DNA of 64,000 bases from Pseudoselenomonas ruminantium (GTDB lineage Bacteria > Bacillota > Negativicutes > Selenomonadales > Selenomonadaceae), in contig NZ_FOQK01000003.1 in NCBI RefSeq assembly GCF_900113715.1, positions 1 through 64,000 of the forward strand. Direction: 5' to 3'. Of the stretch, positions 7,812 through 15,794 are shown piece by piece. The position numbers and the translations under genes were made by a program. The notes beneath the pieces are model-generated. The model was given only the letters and a program-made list of their open reading frames with translations, was not told the DNA's origin and ran no database searches. Numbering within the stretch: the first letter of the stretch is position 1; every line of letters starts with the position of its first letter.

Positions 7812-8896
7812 GGATGTTCCTCCGCGCTCACGCGATGGTCCAGCAGCGCTTGCCGCGTCTTGCGGGCCCTGAGCCGGTCGATTTCTTTCTTGGACATGTT
7901 CGCATTCTCGGCCAGATTCTGCAGATAACTCTTGCGGCTTACCGTCAGGATATCCGCATAGCAGTCAGCTGTTACCTCACTGATGAGCTTGAGATCAATG
8001 CCGAGACGAACCTTCGATAAAAGCTCCATCGTCTCCTTTTCGGACAGCAGCCGCGCATAGGCCAGCGTGCCATAAGCGCGCCATACTTCATCTTCGAGCT
8101 GCTCTTTGCGATAGAGTGCCAATGCCTTGCGGGCCCGGCGTTCATGCGCAACGATTTCCGTCACAGCACTCTTGAGGTTCTCGATGAGCTCCTCCTCCGA
8201 AAAGCCCAGCGTCAGCTGGTTGGCAATCTGGAACAGGCAGCCCACCGGCTCCTTCGCATCGCCGTATACCGCACGCACGGCCAGCCCGAGCTGCGGCGAA
8301 ATATTGATGATACTGCCGACATTACGCGTGAATACCAGCCCCGGCAGATGCAGCAGCACCGAAGCACGCAGGCCCGTGCCAAGATTCGTCGGGCACGACG
8401 TAAGATAGCCCATCTTTTCATCAAAGGCAATGTCGAGCTTGGACTCGATGAGATCATCGAGCGTCGAAGCTGTACTCATCGGCAGGTCAAGATTGAGCCC
8501 CGGCGCCCAGCACTGAATACGCAAATGATCCTCTTCGTTGACCATGATGCTGATGCAGCGGTCATCCGACACATAAGCGGCCCGATGCTGGGGATTCTTG
8601 ACGAGATTCTCCGTAATCAACTGCTTTTCAATCAAGACTTCACGCTGTACCGTCGACAACCGCTCGACATCGACACGGTCAAACGGCATCCCCATCGATT
8701 TCTCGAGTTCCGGCAAAACACCATCCGTCGCTACAAGCACCTTCGCCAGCTGATTGAAGTCGGCCCGGTTCGGGAACGGCTCGCCGCGCAGGTTGCGTGC
8801 CAGGCGGATGCGGCTGGCAATGACGACATCGCTATCCGTGCCGCCGCTCTTCAGCCAGGTAATATCCTTATCCCGCAGCAGTTCATTGATTGCCAT
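7808..8896 (-). CDS. mcsB: Protein-arginine kinase McsB
   Basis: McsB phosphorylates arginines on damaged proteins and on CtsR, marking them for ClpC. The 362 residues carry the ATP:guanido phosphotransferase fold: VIASRIRLARNL near 26-37, the nucleotide-binding region SIMVNEEDHLRI and the cysteine-containing catalytic segment LTSCPTNLGTGLRASV. The start ATG at 8896 follows GGAGGT by 7 nt; an in-frame GTG 9 nt earlier overlaps that ribosome site and is rejected. The gene overlaps mcsA by 14 nt and clpC by 4 nt, typical of the ctsR-mcsA-mcsB-clpC operon. McsA is its activator. Confidence 0.96.
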   Translation of the reverse strand: MAINELLRDKDITWLKSGGTDSDVVIASRIRLARNLRGEPFPNRADFNQLAKVLVATDGVLPELEKSMGMPFDRVDVERLSTVQREVLIEKQLITENLVKNPQHRAAYVSDDRCISIMVNEEDHLRIQCWAPGLNLDLPMSTASTLDDLIESKLDIAFDEKMGYLTSCPTNLGTGLRASVLLHLPGLVFTRNVGSIINISPQLGLAVRAVYGDAKEPVGCLFQIANQLTLGFSEEELIENLKSAVTEIVAHERRARKALALYRKEQLEDEVWRAYGTLAYARLLSEKETMELLSKVRLGIDLKLISEVTADCYADILTVSRKSYLQNLAENANMSKKEIDRLRARKTRQALLDHRVSAEEHP

Positions 8897-9434
8897 CAGC
8901 TGCACCTCCTTCCTTCAGCGCCAATTGTGCCTCTAATGCCCGTATCTTATCGCGCAGTTCTGCAGCCCGCTCGTATTCTTCCTGGGCCACACTTTCCTGC
9001 AGCTTTTGGCGCAACATACCGATTTCATGCTTGAGCTCAATCGTGCCGCCCGTGCGATGCGGGATCTTGCCACGATGAAGGCTCGAGCCATGGATGCGGC
9101 GCAAAAGCGGCTCAAGCTGCTGGCGGAACGTCTTGTAGCAGTCTGCGCAGCCAATCTTGCCCGACTGCTGGAAGTCGCGATAGCTCATGCCGCAGCTCGG
9201 GCAGACCAGCTCCCGCTGCCCCGCCTGCTGCACTTCCTCTGCATCCGTATGATTGCTGAAGATTCCCTTGAGGAAATCATCCATCGATACATTGCGTGTA
9301 TGATGCTCGGTTGCCATGAACTCACCGTACGCAGCCGCACATTTCTCACAGAGATTCTTCTCCACGCGCCCGTCGGGGCCAATCTGGGTAATATGAACGA
9401 CCGCCTCGTTGCGGCCGCAATCGTCACATAACAT
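8883..9434 (-). CDS. mcsA: McsB activator McsA (zinc-finger/UVR protein)
   Basis: McsA activates the arginine kinase McsB. The 183-residue product has CxxC pairs typical of the family: CDDCG at the N-terminus with CEKC near 33, then CPSC and CADC around 73-98. A C-terminal UVR motif (LRQKLQESVAQEEYERAAEL) is likely to bind ClpC or McsB. It lies 33 bp after ctsR and overlaps mcsB. All zinc ligands are present. Confidence 0.93.
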   Translation of the reverse strand: MLCDDCGRNEAVVHITQIGPDGRVEKNLCEKCAAAYGEFMATEHHTRNVSMDDFLKGIFSNHTDAEEVQQAGQRELVCPSCGMSYRDFQQSGKIGCADCYKTFRQQLEPLLRRIHGSSLHRGKIPHRTGGTIELKHEIGMLRQKLQESVAQEEYERAAELRDKIRALEAQLALKEGGAADGNQ

Positions 9435-9467
9435 CTGCTTCTCCTCCTTTGCGGAAACTACGATCTG

Positions 9468-9920
9468 CTACGAGAAATTTTCCAATGTCAGCAGCAGGGA
9501 TTTCAAAAGATGCACACGTTCCTCATCCGTACAGTTCGGCGACTCGAATGCCGATACCACGACCTGCATCACGAGTGCCGCCTCACGATTCGTTATCATC
9601 TGATGCTGCAGCAGATAATGGACCATGGACTGTACCATCGGCAGCTCCGTATCCTTATCTATCTTATCGAGCATGTCCTGATAGACCATATTGCGCGTCG
9701 GCACCTGTACGATGCGGATAAAGCCGCCCAAACCACGGCGGGATTCCACGACGAAGCCCTTATCCTGTGTAAACCTTGTCGACAGCACATAGCTGATCTG
9801 CGATGGCGCACAGGAAATCTCATCGGCAATGTCCGTACGCCGCAGCTCTACCTTGCCATCCTGTTGTGCCGCCAGCTGGCGCAGGATATAGGCCTCTATC
9901 AAATCTGCGATATTGCTCAC
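9468..9920 (-). CDS. ctsR: Transcriptional repressor CtsR
   Basis: CtsR represses class III heat-shock genes (clpC operon, clpP) and is inactivated by heat or McsB. The 150-residue product from the GTG at 9920 starts MSNIADLIEAYILRQL. The winged-helix region includes ELRRTDIADEISCAPSQISY and the glycine-rich wing ESRRGLGGFIRI, whose RGLGG tip and arginine are the known DNA-contact and McsB-target region. The GTG at 9929 overlaps the ribosome site, so the GTG at 9920 (AAGGTG, 6 nt) is chosen. A CtsR-box-like pair lies just upstream, implying autoregulation. Confidence 0.95.
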   Translation of the reverse strand: MSNIADLIEAYILRQLAAQQDGKVELRRTDIADEISCAPSQISYVLSTRFTQDKGFVVESRRGLGGFIRIVQVPTRNMVYQDMLDKIDKDTELPMVQSMVHYLLQHQMITNREAALVMQVVVSAFESPNCTDEERVHLLKSLLLTLENFS

Positions 9921-9934
9921 GTTAATCACCTTCT

Positions 9935-9974
9935 ATTATAATTGACCATTTGACTTTTATCTTACTCTATTATA
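9935..9974 (-). promoter_or_regulatory. clpC operon promoter region with CtsR-box-like repeats
   Basis: On the minus strand two TATAAT boxes occur (9969-9974 and 9935-9940). Between them, at 9941-9955, lies AGTCAAATGGTCAAT: two heptad half-sites AGTCAAA and GGTCAAT separated by 1 nt. The canonical CtsR operator has A/GGTCAAA heptads with a 3-nt spacer, so the spacing is shorter than usual. The location directly before ctsR fits an autoregulated operator. Confidence 0.6.
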
Positions 9975-10017
9975 GCGCCTTTGCAAAAATTTTGCTACTG
10001 GGAAAATATGGTACACA

Positions 10018-10045
10018 AAAAGGAGCTGACGCATCAGCTCCTTTT
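10018..10045 (-). terminator. Terminator after the ZnuA-like gene
   Basis: The hairpin AAAGGAGCTGA/TCAGCTCCTTT with a 4-nt loop is followed on the minus strand by a T-run. It separates the metal-binding lipoprotein gene from the ctsR promoter. Confidence 0.8.
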
Positions 10046-10094
10046 GTCCTCATCCGTCAGGCTTCGTCTGCCACCTTGCTCCAAAGGAAAGGCT

Positions 10095-10991
10095 TTACTG
10101 CAGTGCAGTCTTGAGGGTTTCCATATTCTTTTTCATCGTATCTATGTATGCATCCATAGCAGATTCATTTGCCTCGCCCGTTACGATCGGATCGAGCGTA
10201 TAGATCTTGGCTCCTGTCTCACGGGCAATAGTCTCAGCCGCCGACGGCGAGTACTGTGGCTCGACGAACAGGACCTTGACAGGCAGTGCCTTGACCTTCG
10301 CGATGGTATCCTCAAGCTCCTGCGGCGTCGGCTCCGTGCCCGGCTCGCGTTCGATGACGCTGACGATATTGAGCTTGAATTCCTTGGCCAGATACGGGAA
10401 AGCCTCATGGAACGTCACGATATCCTTATGCGGCAGTTCATCGAGCGCCGCGTGCATCTCTTTTTTGAGCGCTTCAAGCCTCGTGCAATACTTAAGCGCA
10501 TTCTTGCGATACGCGTCCTGATGGGCAGGGTCCGCCTCGCAGAGCTTGGCCGTGATGGCTTTGACCTGCGCAATCGAGTATGTCACCGACGTCCATACAT
10601 GCGGATTTTCTTGCTCACCAGTCTTTAAAAGATTGATATCCTTATAATCCGCTGCCTCGATGACCTTGAGCTTCTTATTCTGCTTCACAGCTTTATCGAG
10701 GAAGCTTTCCATGCCCGCGCCATTGACCACGAACACATCCGCCTTCTCCAGCGTCTTCATATCCTCAGTCGTCAGCTGATAGTCATGCAGGCAGCCCGTC
10801 TGCGGTTTCGTCATATTGACGACTTCCACGCCATCGACACCCTTGGTGATATTGATGACATCGATATACATCGGATAGAACGAAGTCACGATCGTAAAAT
10901 TCTTCTTATTGCCACTCTGCTGTAAAGAACTGCACCCAGCAGCCGTAAAGGCCAGCACCAGTACGAGCAGCAATGCTGCTATTTTTTTCAA
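10095..10991 (-). CDS. Zinc/manganese ABC-transporter substrate-binding lipoprotein (ZnuA family)
   Basis: This is a cluster A-I (SBP_bac_9) metal-binding protein. It has a lipoprotein signal (MKKIAALLLV...AAGC, lipid-modified Cys20). Likely metal ligands are the His in TGCLHDYQ, NPHVWTS and TFHEAFPY, and the acidic residue in YTLDPIVTGE. All four ligand positions of the fold are present at normal spacing. The His-rich loop of classical ZnuA is absent, so zinc versus manganese cannot be decided. No permease or ATPase gene lies next to it, and it sits alone between terminators and another cistron. It probably serves a transporter encoded elsewhere. Confidence 0.88.
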   Translation of the reverse strand: MKKIAALLLVLVLAFTAAGCSSLQQSGNKKNFTIVTSFYPMYIDVINITKGVDGVEVVNMTKPQTGCLHDYQLTTEDMKTLEKADVFVVNGAGMESFLDKAVKQNKKLKVIEAADYKDINLLKTGEQENPHVWTSVTYSIAQVKAITAKLCEADPAHQDAYRKNALKYCTRLEALKKEMHAALDELPHKDIVTFHEAFPYLAKEFKLNIVSVIEREPGTEPTPQELEDTIAKVKALPVKVLFVEPQYSPSAAETIARETGAKIYTLDPIVTGEANESAMDAYIDTMKKNMETLKTALQ

Positions 10992-11074
10992 ACAAATCCT
11001 CCTTTAGCCCCATGGGCTGATTCTGCTTTCCTCTGCCATTACAGATTCATTGTAGCAAACGTGTCAAGCCAAGC

Positions 11075-12919
11075 TTAGGACTGCAGCCACAGCCGCTGGT
11101 ATTTTTCCAGCTGGCGGCCAAAATGCATGATGATGCTTTGTGCCATCGCCGGCTCCCTGCGCATGACGCTTTCCATGGTGATCCGCGGAATGACGAGCAA
11201 CAGTGCCTGATCGGTCAATACTTCCAAAGCCAGCTGATTCCTGCGCTTGGGCAAAAGGACGCTATCATTTGCCCAGGCTTTCTCCGCGACAATGTCCAGC
11301 GTATTATACCAGCCATCGCCAGTTTCCATGCTGCGGGCCAGCTTGCCCCGCACGACAAACAACAGCTGCTCCTCCACATCCTGCCCGAAAAGCCTGTCGC
11401 CCTCATAGCAAGTAAGCAGTTTAGCCGTCCCTGCAAAGGCCTGCACCAATCCTTTGTCGCACGACTGGAGGAGCTCCAGCTGTAGCAGTGCATCCAGCAG
11501 GTTCGTCCGCTGCTGCACCGGCTTGGCCGCCATGCTCTGGGACCGCCGCCGGCTCCAGTTCGCGCGGAAGGCACTGTAAGGCTGCTGCCAATCCATGACC
11601 ATCTGGCGCAGCAGCAGGATATAATCCTGCGCCAGCTTCTCGATCCCGGCTGGCTGGAAATACCGGCAGTCATACGCAAAGGTTATGGCAATCTCCCATT
11701 CGGCATAACGGAAACGCACACCCAGATGCAGCTCCCGCGTATCCCATACCTCCTGCGTCACAATGCGCCCTTCCCGCTTGCCCTGGCGCTGCGAATAGCT
11801 TCCCTCATCCTGCAGGAAATCACCGAAATTCAATACATGGTAAAAGCCCTTTTCCTGCTGGTCCAGCACCGCCTGGATATCCTTGCGAGCCAACGCCGCA
11901 TACGAAGTCGAGACCAGAAACTGCTTGAACACCTGCTCCGTCAGCTCCTGCACCTTGGGATCCTCTGCCACGCGGACGCGCAGCGGCAGCATGCACTGAC
12001 TGCCACGGCCCGCCTCACTGCCCGGTGCCAGCAGGCAGAAGGCCACATCGCGGCAATCGTTCTCTCCCTGAAGGAGCAAGCCCCAGGCCGTCTGCAGGAC
12101 AGACATCAAGACCTTCTTGTTGTCCTTCGACAATTCCTTCAGATCAGACAGCACGGCACTGGGGATATGCGTCAGATAATTCTGCTCCTGGCGTTCCTGT
12201 CCGGCATCCTGTCCGCCAGCGCCTGTCTCTTCATATGGCAGGCGGGAAAGCCCTGGCAGGTCACTGAGCAGCTGCCGCCAATAGCTGCGGATGGACTCGG
12301 CTCCCCCTGCCGTGGCAGTCGCCGCTGCCGGCGCCTTCTCCAAGGGCAGGTTGTGTATATAGCGGAAAATGTTGCGGACATCGAAATTATCCATCACGGC
12401 CTGCACACCAGTCACGACTACCGCATACTCCGAGGCCCCCGTATGATAGACCGCAAAACGCAGCAGGCTGCCATAGCGCAGATCAAAGCCCTGGCGCAGA
12501 TCAGCCTCCATCAGGCGCCGCAATTGCTCATCCAGATCCTTTCCCGAGGTCTGTTCCAGATTGCGATAGATGATCACCGGCAGATTCCGCCGCTCCTTGA
12601 ACACCACAGCCAGCATCTTGTCTCCGGCCACACAGTAATTCGTCCGCAGGACATCCTCCTGCTCAGTCAGCGTCCGGATTGCCAGATTGAAGCGCAGGGG
12701 CAGCAGTTTCCCCTCCAGCTTATAGAGATTCTGCCGCAGGGGACTCACTGGCGTTGTCTCCCCATACGTCACCACTTGCCGCTCGCTTTCCGTCAAGTCC
12801 CTGACATATTGTATCCGATGGGCCGTATATCCCCGGCGTTCATCCAGCTGTGCGCCATACAGCTGGCGAAGACTTCCCTGCTGCCCGGCTGGCAGCTCCT
12901 CTACACTCCATTTACGCAC
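11075..12919 (-). CDS. Condensation-like domain fused to a cyclic-nucleotide-binding-like domain
   Basis: The 614-residue protein has two parts. Residues about 50-450 follow the NRPS condensation-domain (acyl-CoA-dependent acyltransferase) fold: an N-lobe with QNLYKLEGKLLPLRFNLAIR, a W-R-Q-L-L segment near 214, a helix MSVLQTAWGLLL near 272, LPLRV near 311 and FAYDCRYF near 414. The HHxxxDG active-site motif is replaced by V-Q-A-V-M-D-N (172-178), so catalysis is doubtful. Residues about 475-610 look like a Crp/cNMP-binding beta-roll (GDRLFGQDVEEQLLFVVRGK). No HTH is visible. It is not part of an NRPS cluster. Function unknown; a ligand-sensing scaffold is one guess. GTG start after GAGGAG. 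Confidence 0.65.
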   Translation of the reverse strand: MRKWSVEELPAGQQGSLRQLYGAQLDERRGYTAHRIQYVRDLTESERQVVTYGETTPVSPLRQNLYKLEGKLLPLRFNLAIRTLTEQEDVLRTNYCVAGDKMLAVVFKERRNLPVIIYRNLEQTSGKDLDEQLRRLMEADLRQGFDLRYGSLLRFAVYHTGASEYAVVVTGVQAVMDNFDVRNIFRYIHNLPLEKAPAAATATAGGAESIRSYWRQLLSDLPGLSRLPYEETGAGGQDAGQERQEQNYLTHIPSAVLSDLKELSKDNKKVLMSVLQTAWGLLLQGENDCRDVAFCLLAPGSEAGRGSQCMLPLRVRVAEDPKVQELTEQVFKQFLVSTSYAALARKDIQAVLDQQEKGFYHVLNFGDFLQDEGSYSQRQGKREGRIVTQEVWDTRELHLGVRFRYAEWEIAITFAYDCRYFQPAGIEKLAQDYILLLRQMVMDWQQPYSAFRANWSRRRSQSMAAKPVQQRTNLLDALLQLELLQSCDKGLVQAFAGTAKLLTCYEGDRLFGQDVEEQLLFVVRGKLARSMETGDGWYNTLDIVAEKAWANDSVLLPKRRNQLALEVLTDQALLLVIPRITMESVMRREPAMAQSIIMHFGRQLEKYQRLWLQS

Positions 12920-12945
12920 GTTGATCAGCGCTCCTCTACATCATG

Positions 12946-12982
12946 ATCCTAAGGCAGTTTATGCCACTGTTATCCTTAGGAT
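12946..12982 (-). promoter_or_regulatory. Inverted repeat upstream of the condensation-like gene
   Basis: ATCCTAAGG (12946-12954) pairs perfectly with CCTTAGGAT (12974-12982), and the inner CAGT/ACTG can extend the stem across a 4-nt bulge. It ends 27 bp before the GTG start. It is an operator or mRNA leader hairpin of unknown partner. The rest of 12983-13043 shows nothing clear. Confidence 0.5.
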
Positions 12983-13043
12983 TTCGCCAAAATGACAGTT
13001 TTTCCCTGCTTGACACGTGAAAAACATCCCGGCATCACCGGCA

Positions 13044-13079
13044 ACAAAAAACTCCCCTCAGGAAAATCCTGAAGGGAGC
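13044..13079 (-). terminator. Terminator of the propionate operon
   Basis: Stem CTCCCTTCAGGA/TCCTGAGGGGAG on the minus strand runs into TTTTTTGTTG. It lies 27 nt after the biotin carrier gene and ends the methylmalonyl-CoA operon. Confidence 0.85.
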
Positions 13080-13105
13080 TTCACGCAATATCCGATCTGT
13101 ACGGC

Positions 13106-13495
13106 TTAGCCGAGGATCACCAGCGACTCATGAGCTTTGACGCTCTGGCCAGCATCGACGTTGAATTTCTTGACAACGCCATCAGCATCAGCAGCAATCT
13201 CGTTCTGCATCTTCATAGCCTCGAGGATCAGCAGCGTCTCGCCGGCTTTGACAGCCTGGCCTTCGCTGGCAACGAGTTTGACGATCTTGCCCGGCATCGG
13301 AGCATCGATGGAATGCTCACCAGCGCCAGCGGCAACAGCCTCTTTCTTCGGAGCTGCCGGTGCAGCCGGAGCCGGTGCCGGAGCAGCTTTCGGAGCCGGT
13401 GCAGCAGCCTTCGGAGCTGCCGGAGCAGCGGCTTTCACTTCCTCGACTTCTACTTCATAAGCATTGCCGTTAACGGTAATATTGAACTTTTTCAT
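13106..13495 (-). CDS. mmdC: Methylmalonyl-CoA decarboxylase biotin carrier (gamma) subunit
   Basis: This is the biotinylated swinging-arm subunit of the sodium-pumping decarboxylase. The 129-residue product begins [20 protein letters not shown], followed by a flexible Ala/Pro/Lys linker (about 22-60) and a biotinyl domain with the biotin-accepting lysine in [10 protein letters not shown]. The C-terminus [10 protein letters not shown] closes the lipoyl-like fold. The start ATG at 13495 follows GGAGG by 8 nt; the GTG/ATG-like extension five codons earlier overlaps the ribosome site. It is the last gene of the operon. Biotin for it can come from the bioB gene at 55316. It could equally act as carrier for another biotin decarboxylase. 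Confidence 0.92.
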   Translation of the reverse strand: MKKFNITVNGNAYEVEVEEVKAAAPAAPKAAAPAPKAAPAPAPAAPAAPKKEAVAAGAGEHSIDAPMPGKIVKLVASEGQAVKAGETLLILEAMKMQNEIAADADGVVKKFNVDAGQSVKAHESLVILG

Positions 13496-13532
13496 TAATA
13501 ATTCCTCCAAATACCTTCAACTTCGGAATCAA

Positions 13533-13688
13533 TCAAAACTGTTTGGCCAGACCGCCACGAGCGGACAGAGCCCATACATCGCTGCGCTTGATGCGGACAG
13601 CGATGACTTTATTCGACATCATCATCTGGACAGCAGCCGTGATAGCAGCTACTACCTCAGGCGATACGCCATTTGCTTCTGTTTTCAT
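13533..13688 (-). CDS. Methylmalonyl-CoA decarboxylase small (epsilon/delta-tail) subunit, 51 aa
   Basis: The small ORF encodes MKTEANGVSPEVVAAITAAV, then QMMMSNKVIAVRIKRSD and a C-terminus WALSARGGLAKQF. This is the C-terminal motif shared by the delta and epsilon subunits of Veillonella methylmalonyl-CoA decarboxylase, which stabilise the complex. Unlike the delta subunit there is no membrane helix, so it resembles the short MmdE. GGAGGG lies 8 nt before the ATG. It sits 14 bp after mmdA and 37 bp before mmdC, the position expected for such a subunit. It is short enough to be missed by gene callers. Confidence 0.8.
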   Translation of the reverse strand: MKTEANGVSPEVVAAITAAVQMMMSNKVIAVRIKRSDVWALSARGGLAKQF

Positions 13689-13702
13689 AGCACACCCTCC
13701 GA

Positions 13703-15232
13703 TCAAAGCGGAATATTGCCGTGCTTCTTAGCCGGGCCAACTTCACGTTTGCTGGCCAGTGCATTGAGAGCCGTGATGATGCGCGGACGCGTCTCTTTCG
13801 GCTCAATGACCATGTCTACATAGCCGCGCTCTGCAGCAACGTACGGCGTAGCAAAGTTCTCGACATACTCAGCCGTCTTGGCATCCTTATCCGGATCTTT
13901 GCGGAAGATGATGTTCGCAGCACCTGCCGGGCCCATGACAGCGATCTCCGACGTCGGCCAAGCCATGACCTGGTCTGCACCGAGCTCACGGCAGCACATA
14001 GCGATATAGGAACCGCCGTATGCCTTACGCGTGATGACCGTGACCTTAGGAACCGTAGCCTCGCTGTATGCATAGAGCATCTTCGCGCCATGACGGATGA
14101 TACCGTTGTGCTCCTGATCGACGCCTGGCAGGAAGCCCGGTACATCGACTAGGTTGACGAGCGGGATATTGAAGGCATCGCAGAAACGGATGAAGCGAGC
14201 CGACTTATCCGAGGCATCGACATCGAGGCAGCCAGCCATGACATTCGGCTGGTTGGCGATGATACCTACGCTGCGGCCATCAAAGCGAGCAAAGCAGCAG
14301 ATGATATTCGTAGCGAAATGCTCATGGACCTCATAGAACTCCCCGTTATCGACGATGGAGCGGATGACATCCTTCATATCATACGGCGCATTCGGATTAT
14401 CCGGGATGACCGTGTTGAGTTCCTCATCCTGACGATCCGGATCATCACCGGTCTCCATGATTGGTGCATCTTCCATGTTGTTGCTCGGCAGGAAGGACAG
14501 CAGGTAACGGATCTGCTTGATGCAGTCGTCCTCATCCTCAGCTGCGAAGTGAGCAACACCGCTGCGCGTGTTGTGGGTCATAGCACCGCCCAGAGCCTCA
14601 GCCGTCACTTCCTCAGCCGTTACCGATTTGATGACAGCCGGGCCCGTGATGAACATCTGGCTCGTGTTCTTGACCATATAGATGAAGTCCGTGATAGCCG
14701 GGCTGTATACAGCACCGCCGGCGCACGGTCCCATGATGACCGAGATCTGCGGGATGACGCCCGACGCTGCCGTATTGCGATAGAAGATACCACCGTAGCC
14801 AGACAGAGCATCGACTGCTTCCTGGATGCGGGCACCGCCCGAATCATTGATGCCGATGCATGGAGCGCCCATCTTCATGGCCAGATCCATGACTTTCCAG
14901 ATCTTATGGGCATGCTTCTCACCCAGCGAACCACCCTCAACGGTGAAATCCTGTGCGTAAGCATAAACCAGACGGCCGTCGACCGTACCATAACCCGTTA
15001 CAACGCCCTCGCCCGGGAGTTCTTTCTTCTCCTGGCCGAAGTTCGAGCAACGATGTTTCATGAACATATCGAGTTCGACGAACGTACCCTCATCAAACAG
15101 CTTGTTGATGCGCTCACGGGCCGTCTGTTTGCCCTTTGCGTGCTGCTTGTCGATACGAGCCTGACCGCCGCCCTGCATGATATGCTCTTTTTTTGCATGC
15201 ATTAATTCAATCTTTTCCTGAACAGTAGCCAT
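13703..15232 (-). CDS. mmdA: Methylmalonyl-CoA decarboxylase alpha subunit (carboxyltransferase)
   Basis: This subunit transfers the carboxyl of (S)-methylmalonyl-CoA to biotin on MmdC, giving propionyl-CoA. The 509-residue product from ATG 15232 (AGGAGG, 6 nt) has the two crotonase-like carboxyltransferase halves: GGARIQEAVDALSGYGGIF with the GGA oxyanion stretch in the N-half, and LVDVPGFLPGVDQEHNGIIR with KAYGGSYIAM in the C-half. Length matches the family (about 510). In Propionibacterium the related 12S subunit works in a transcarboxylase; the epsilon-like neighbour favours the decarboxylase. The carboxybiotin decarboxylase (beta, MmdB) is not in this cluster. Confidence 0.95.
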   Translation of the reverse strand: MATVQEKIELMHAKKEHIMQGGGQARIDKQHAKGKQTARERINKLFDEGTFVELDMFMKHRCSNFGQEKKELPGEGVVTGYGTVDGRLVYAYAQDFTVEGGSLGEKHAHKIWKVMDLAMKMGAPCIGINDSGGARIQEAVDALSGYGGIFYRNTAASGVIPQISVIMGPCAGGAVYSPAITDFIYMVKNTSQMFITGPAVIKSVTAEEVTAEALGGAMTHNTRSGVAHFAAEDEDDCIKQIRYLLSFLPSNNMEDAPIMETGDDPDRQDEELNTVIPDNPNAPYDMKDVIRSIVDNGEFYEVHEHFATNIICCFARFDGRSVGIIANQPNVMAGCLDVDASDKSARFIRFCDAFNIPLVNLVDVPGFLPGVDQEHNGIIRHGAKMLYAYSEATVPKVTVITRKAYGGSYIAMCCRELGADQVMAWPTSEIAVMGPAGAANIIFRKDPDKDAKTAEYVENFATPYVAAERGYVDMVIEPKETRPRIITALNALASKREVGPAKKHGNIPL

Positions 15233-15349
15233 TATATACCTCCTATAATTAGCTTGTGAGCATCCTGTCAATGACAAAATCCTCATGTACTGCAATCTCT
15301 ATTTTGCACTATTTGTGTGAAAATTGCAAGACTAATTTATTACCAGGTA

Positions 15350-15766
15350 TTAATCGCGCTGGCAAAGTTCGAGCAGGACACCATGCGAAGCCTTCGGATG
15401 GACAAAGGCGATCTTAGCACCGCCGGCACCGATACGCGGCGTTTCATCAATCAGGCGGACACCTTTCTCTTTGAGATCAGCCAGAGCTGCCTCCAGGTTG
15501 TCTACACGCAGGGCAATGTGCTGGATGCCACCACGGCCGCCATTCTTCTCGATGAATTTTGCAATCGGGGAAGTCTCATCCGTTGCTGCTAAGAGCTCAA
15601 TCTCACTGCCATTCGGCGTCGGGAAGAAGCCCGTCGTCACTTTCTGCTCAGCAACCGTCTCTTCGCCGTTAGCCGGCAGGCCAAGCATATCACTCCAGAA
15701 GGAACCGACTTCCTTGAGGTCCGAAACAGCAATACCAATATGATCTACACCTAATACTTTGAACAT
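15350..15766 (-). CDS. mce: Methylmalonyl-CoA epimerase
   Basis: The epimerase interconverts (R)- and (S)-methylmalonyl-CoA, linking mutase to decarboxylase. The 138-residue glyoxalase-fold protein begins MFKVLGVDHIGIAVSDLKEV (metal-ligand His in VDHIG). It contains GGIQHIALRVDN with a second His and the C-terminal glutamate in VLLELCQRD. These are the usual metal-site positions. GGAGG precedes ATG 15766 by 8 nt. The 117 bp between it and mmdA contain a perfect -35 TTGACA on the minus strand but no matching -10. Confidence 0.93.
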   Translation of the reverse strand: MFKVLGVDHIGIAVSDLKEVGSFWSDMLGLPANGEETVAEQKVTTGFFPTPNGSEIELLAATDETSPIAKFIEKNGGRGGIQHIALRVDNLEAALADLKEKGVRLIDETPRIGAGGAKIAFVHPKASHGVLLELCQRD

Positions 15767-15794
15767 GATGAATTCCTCCATTCGGATAAAAGAT

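Noticed and set aside
15233-15349. Internal promoter before mmdA
   Set aside because: A perfect -35 TTGACA is present but no acceptable -10 at 16-18 nt, and the start site would fall on the ribosome site.
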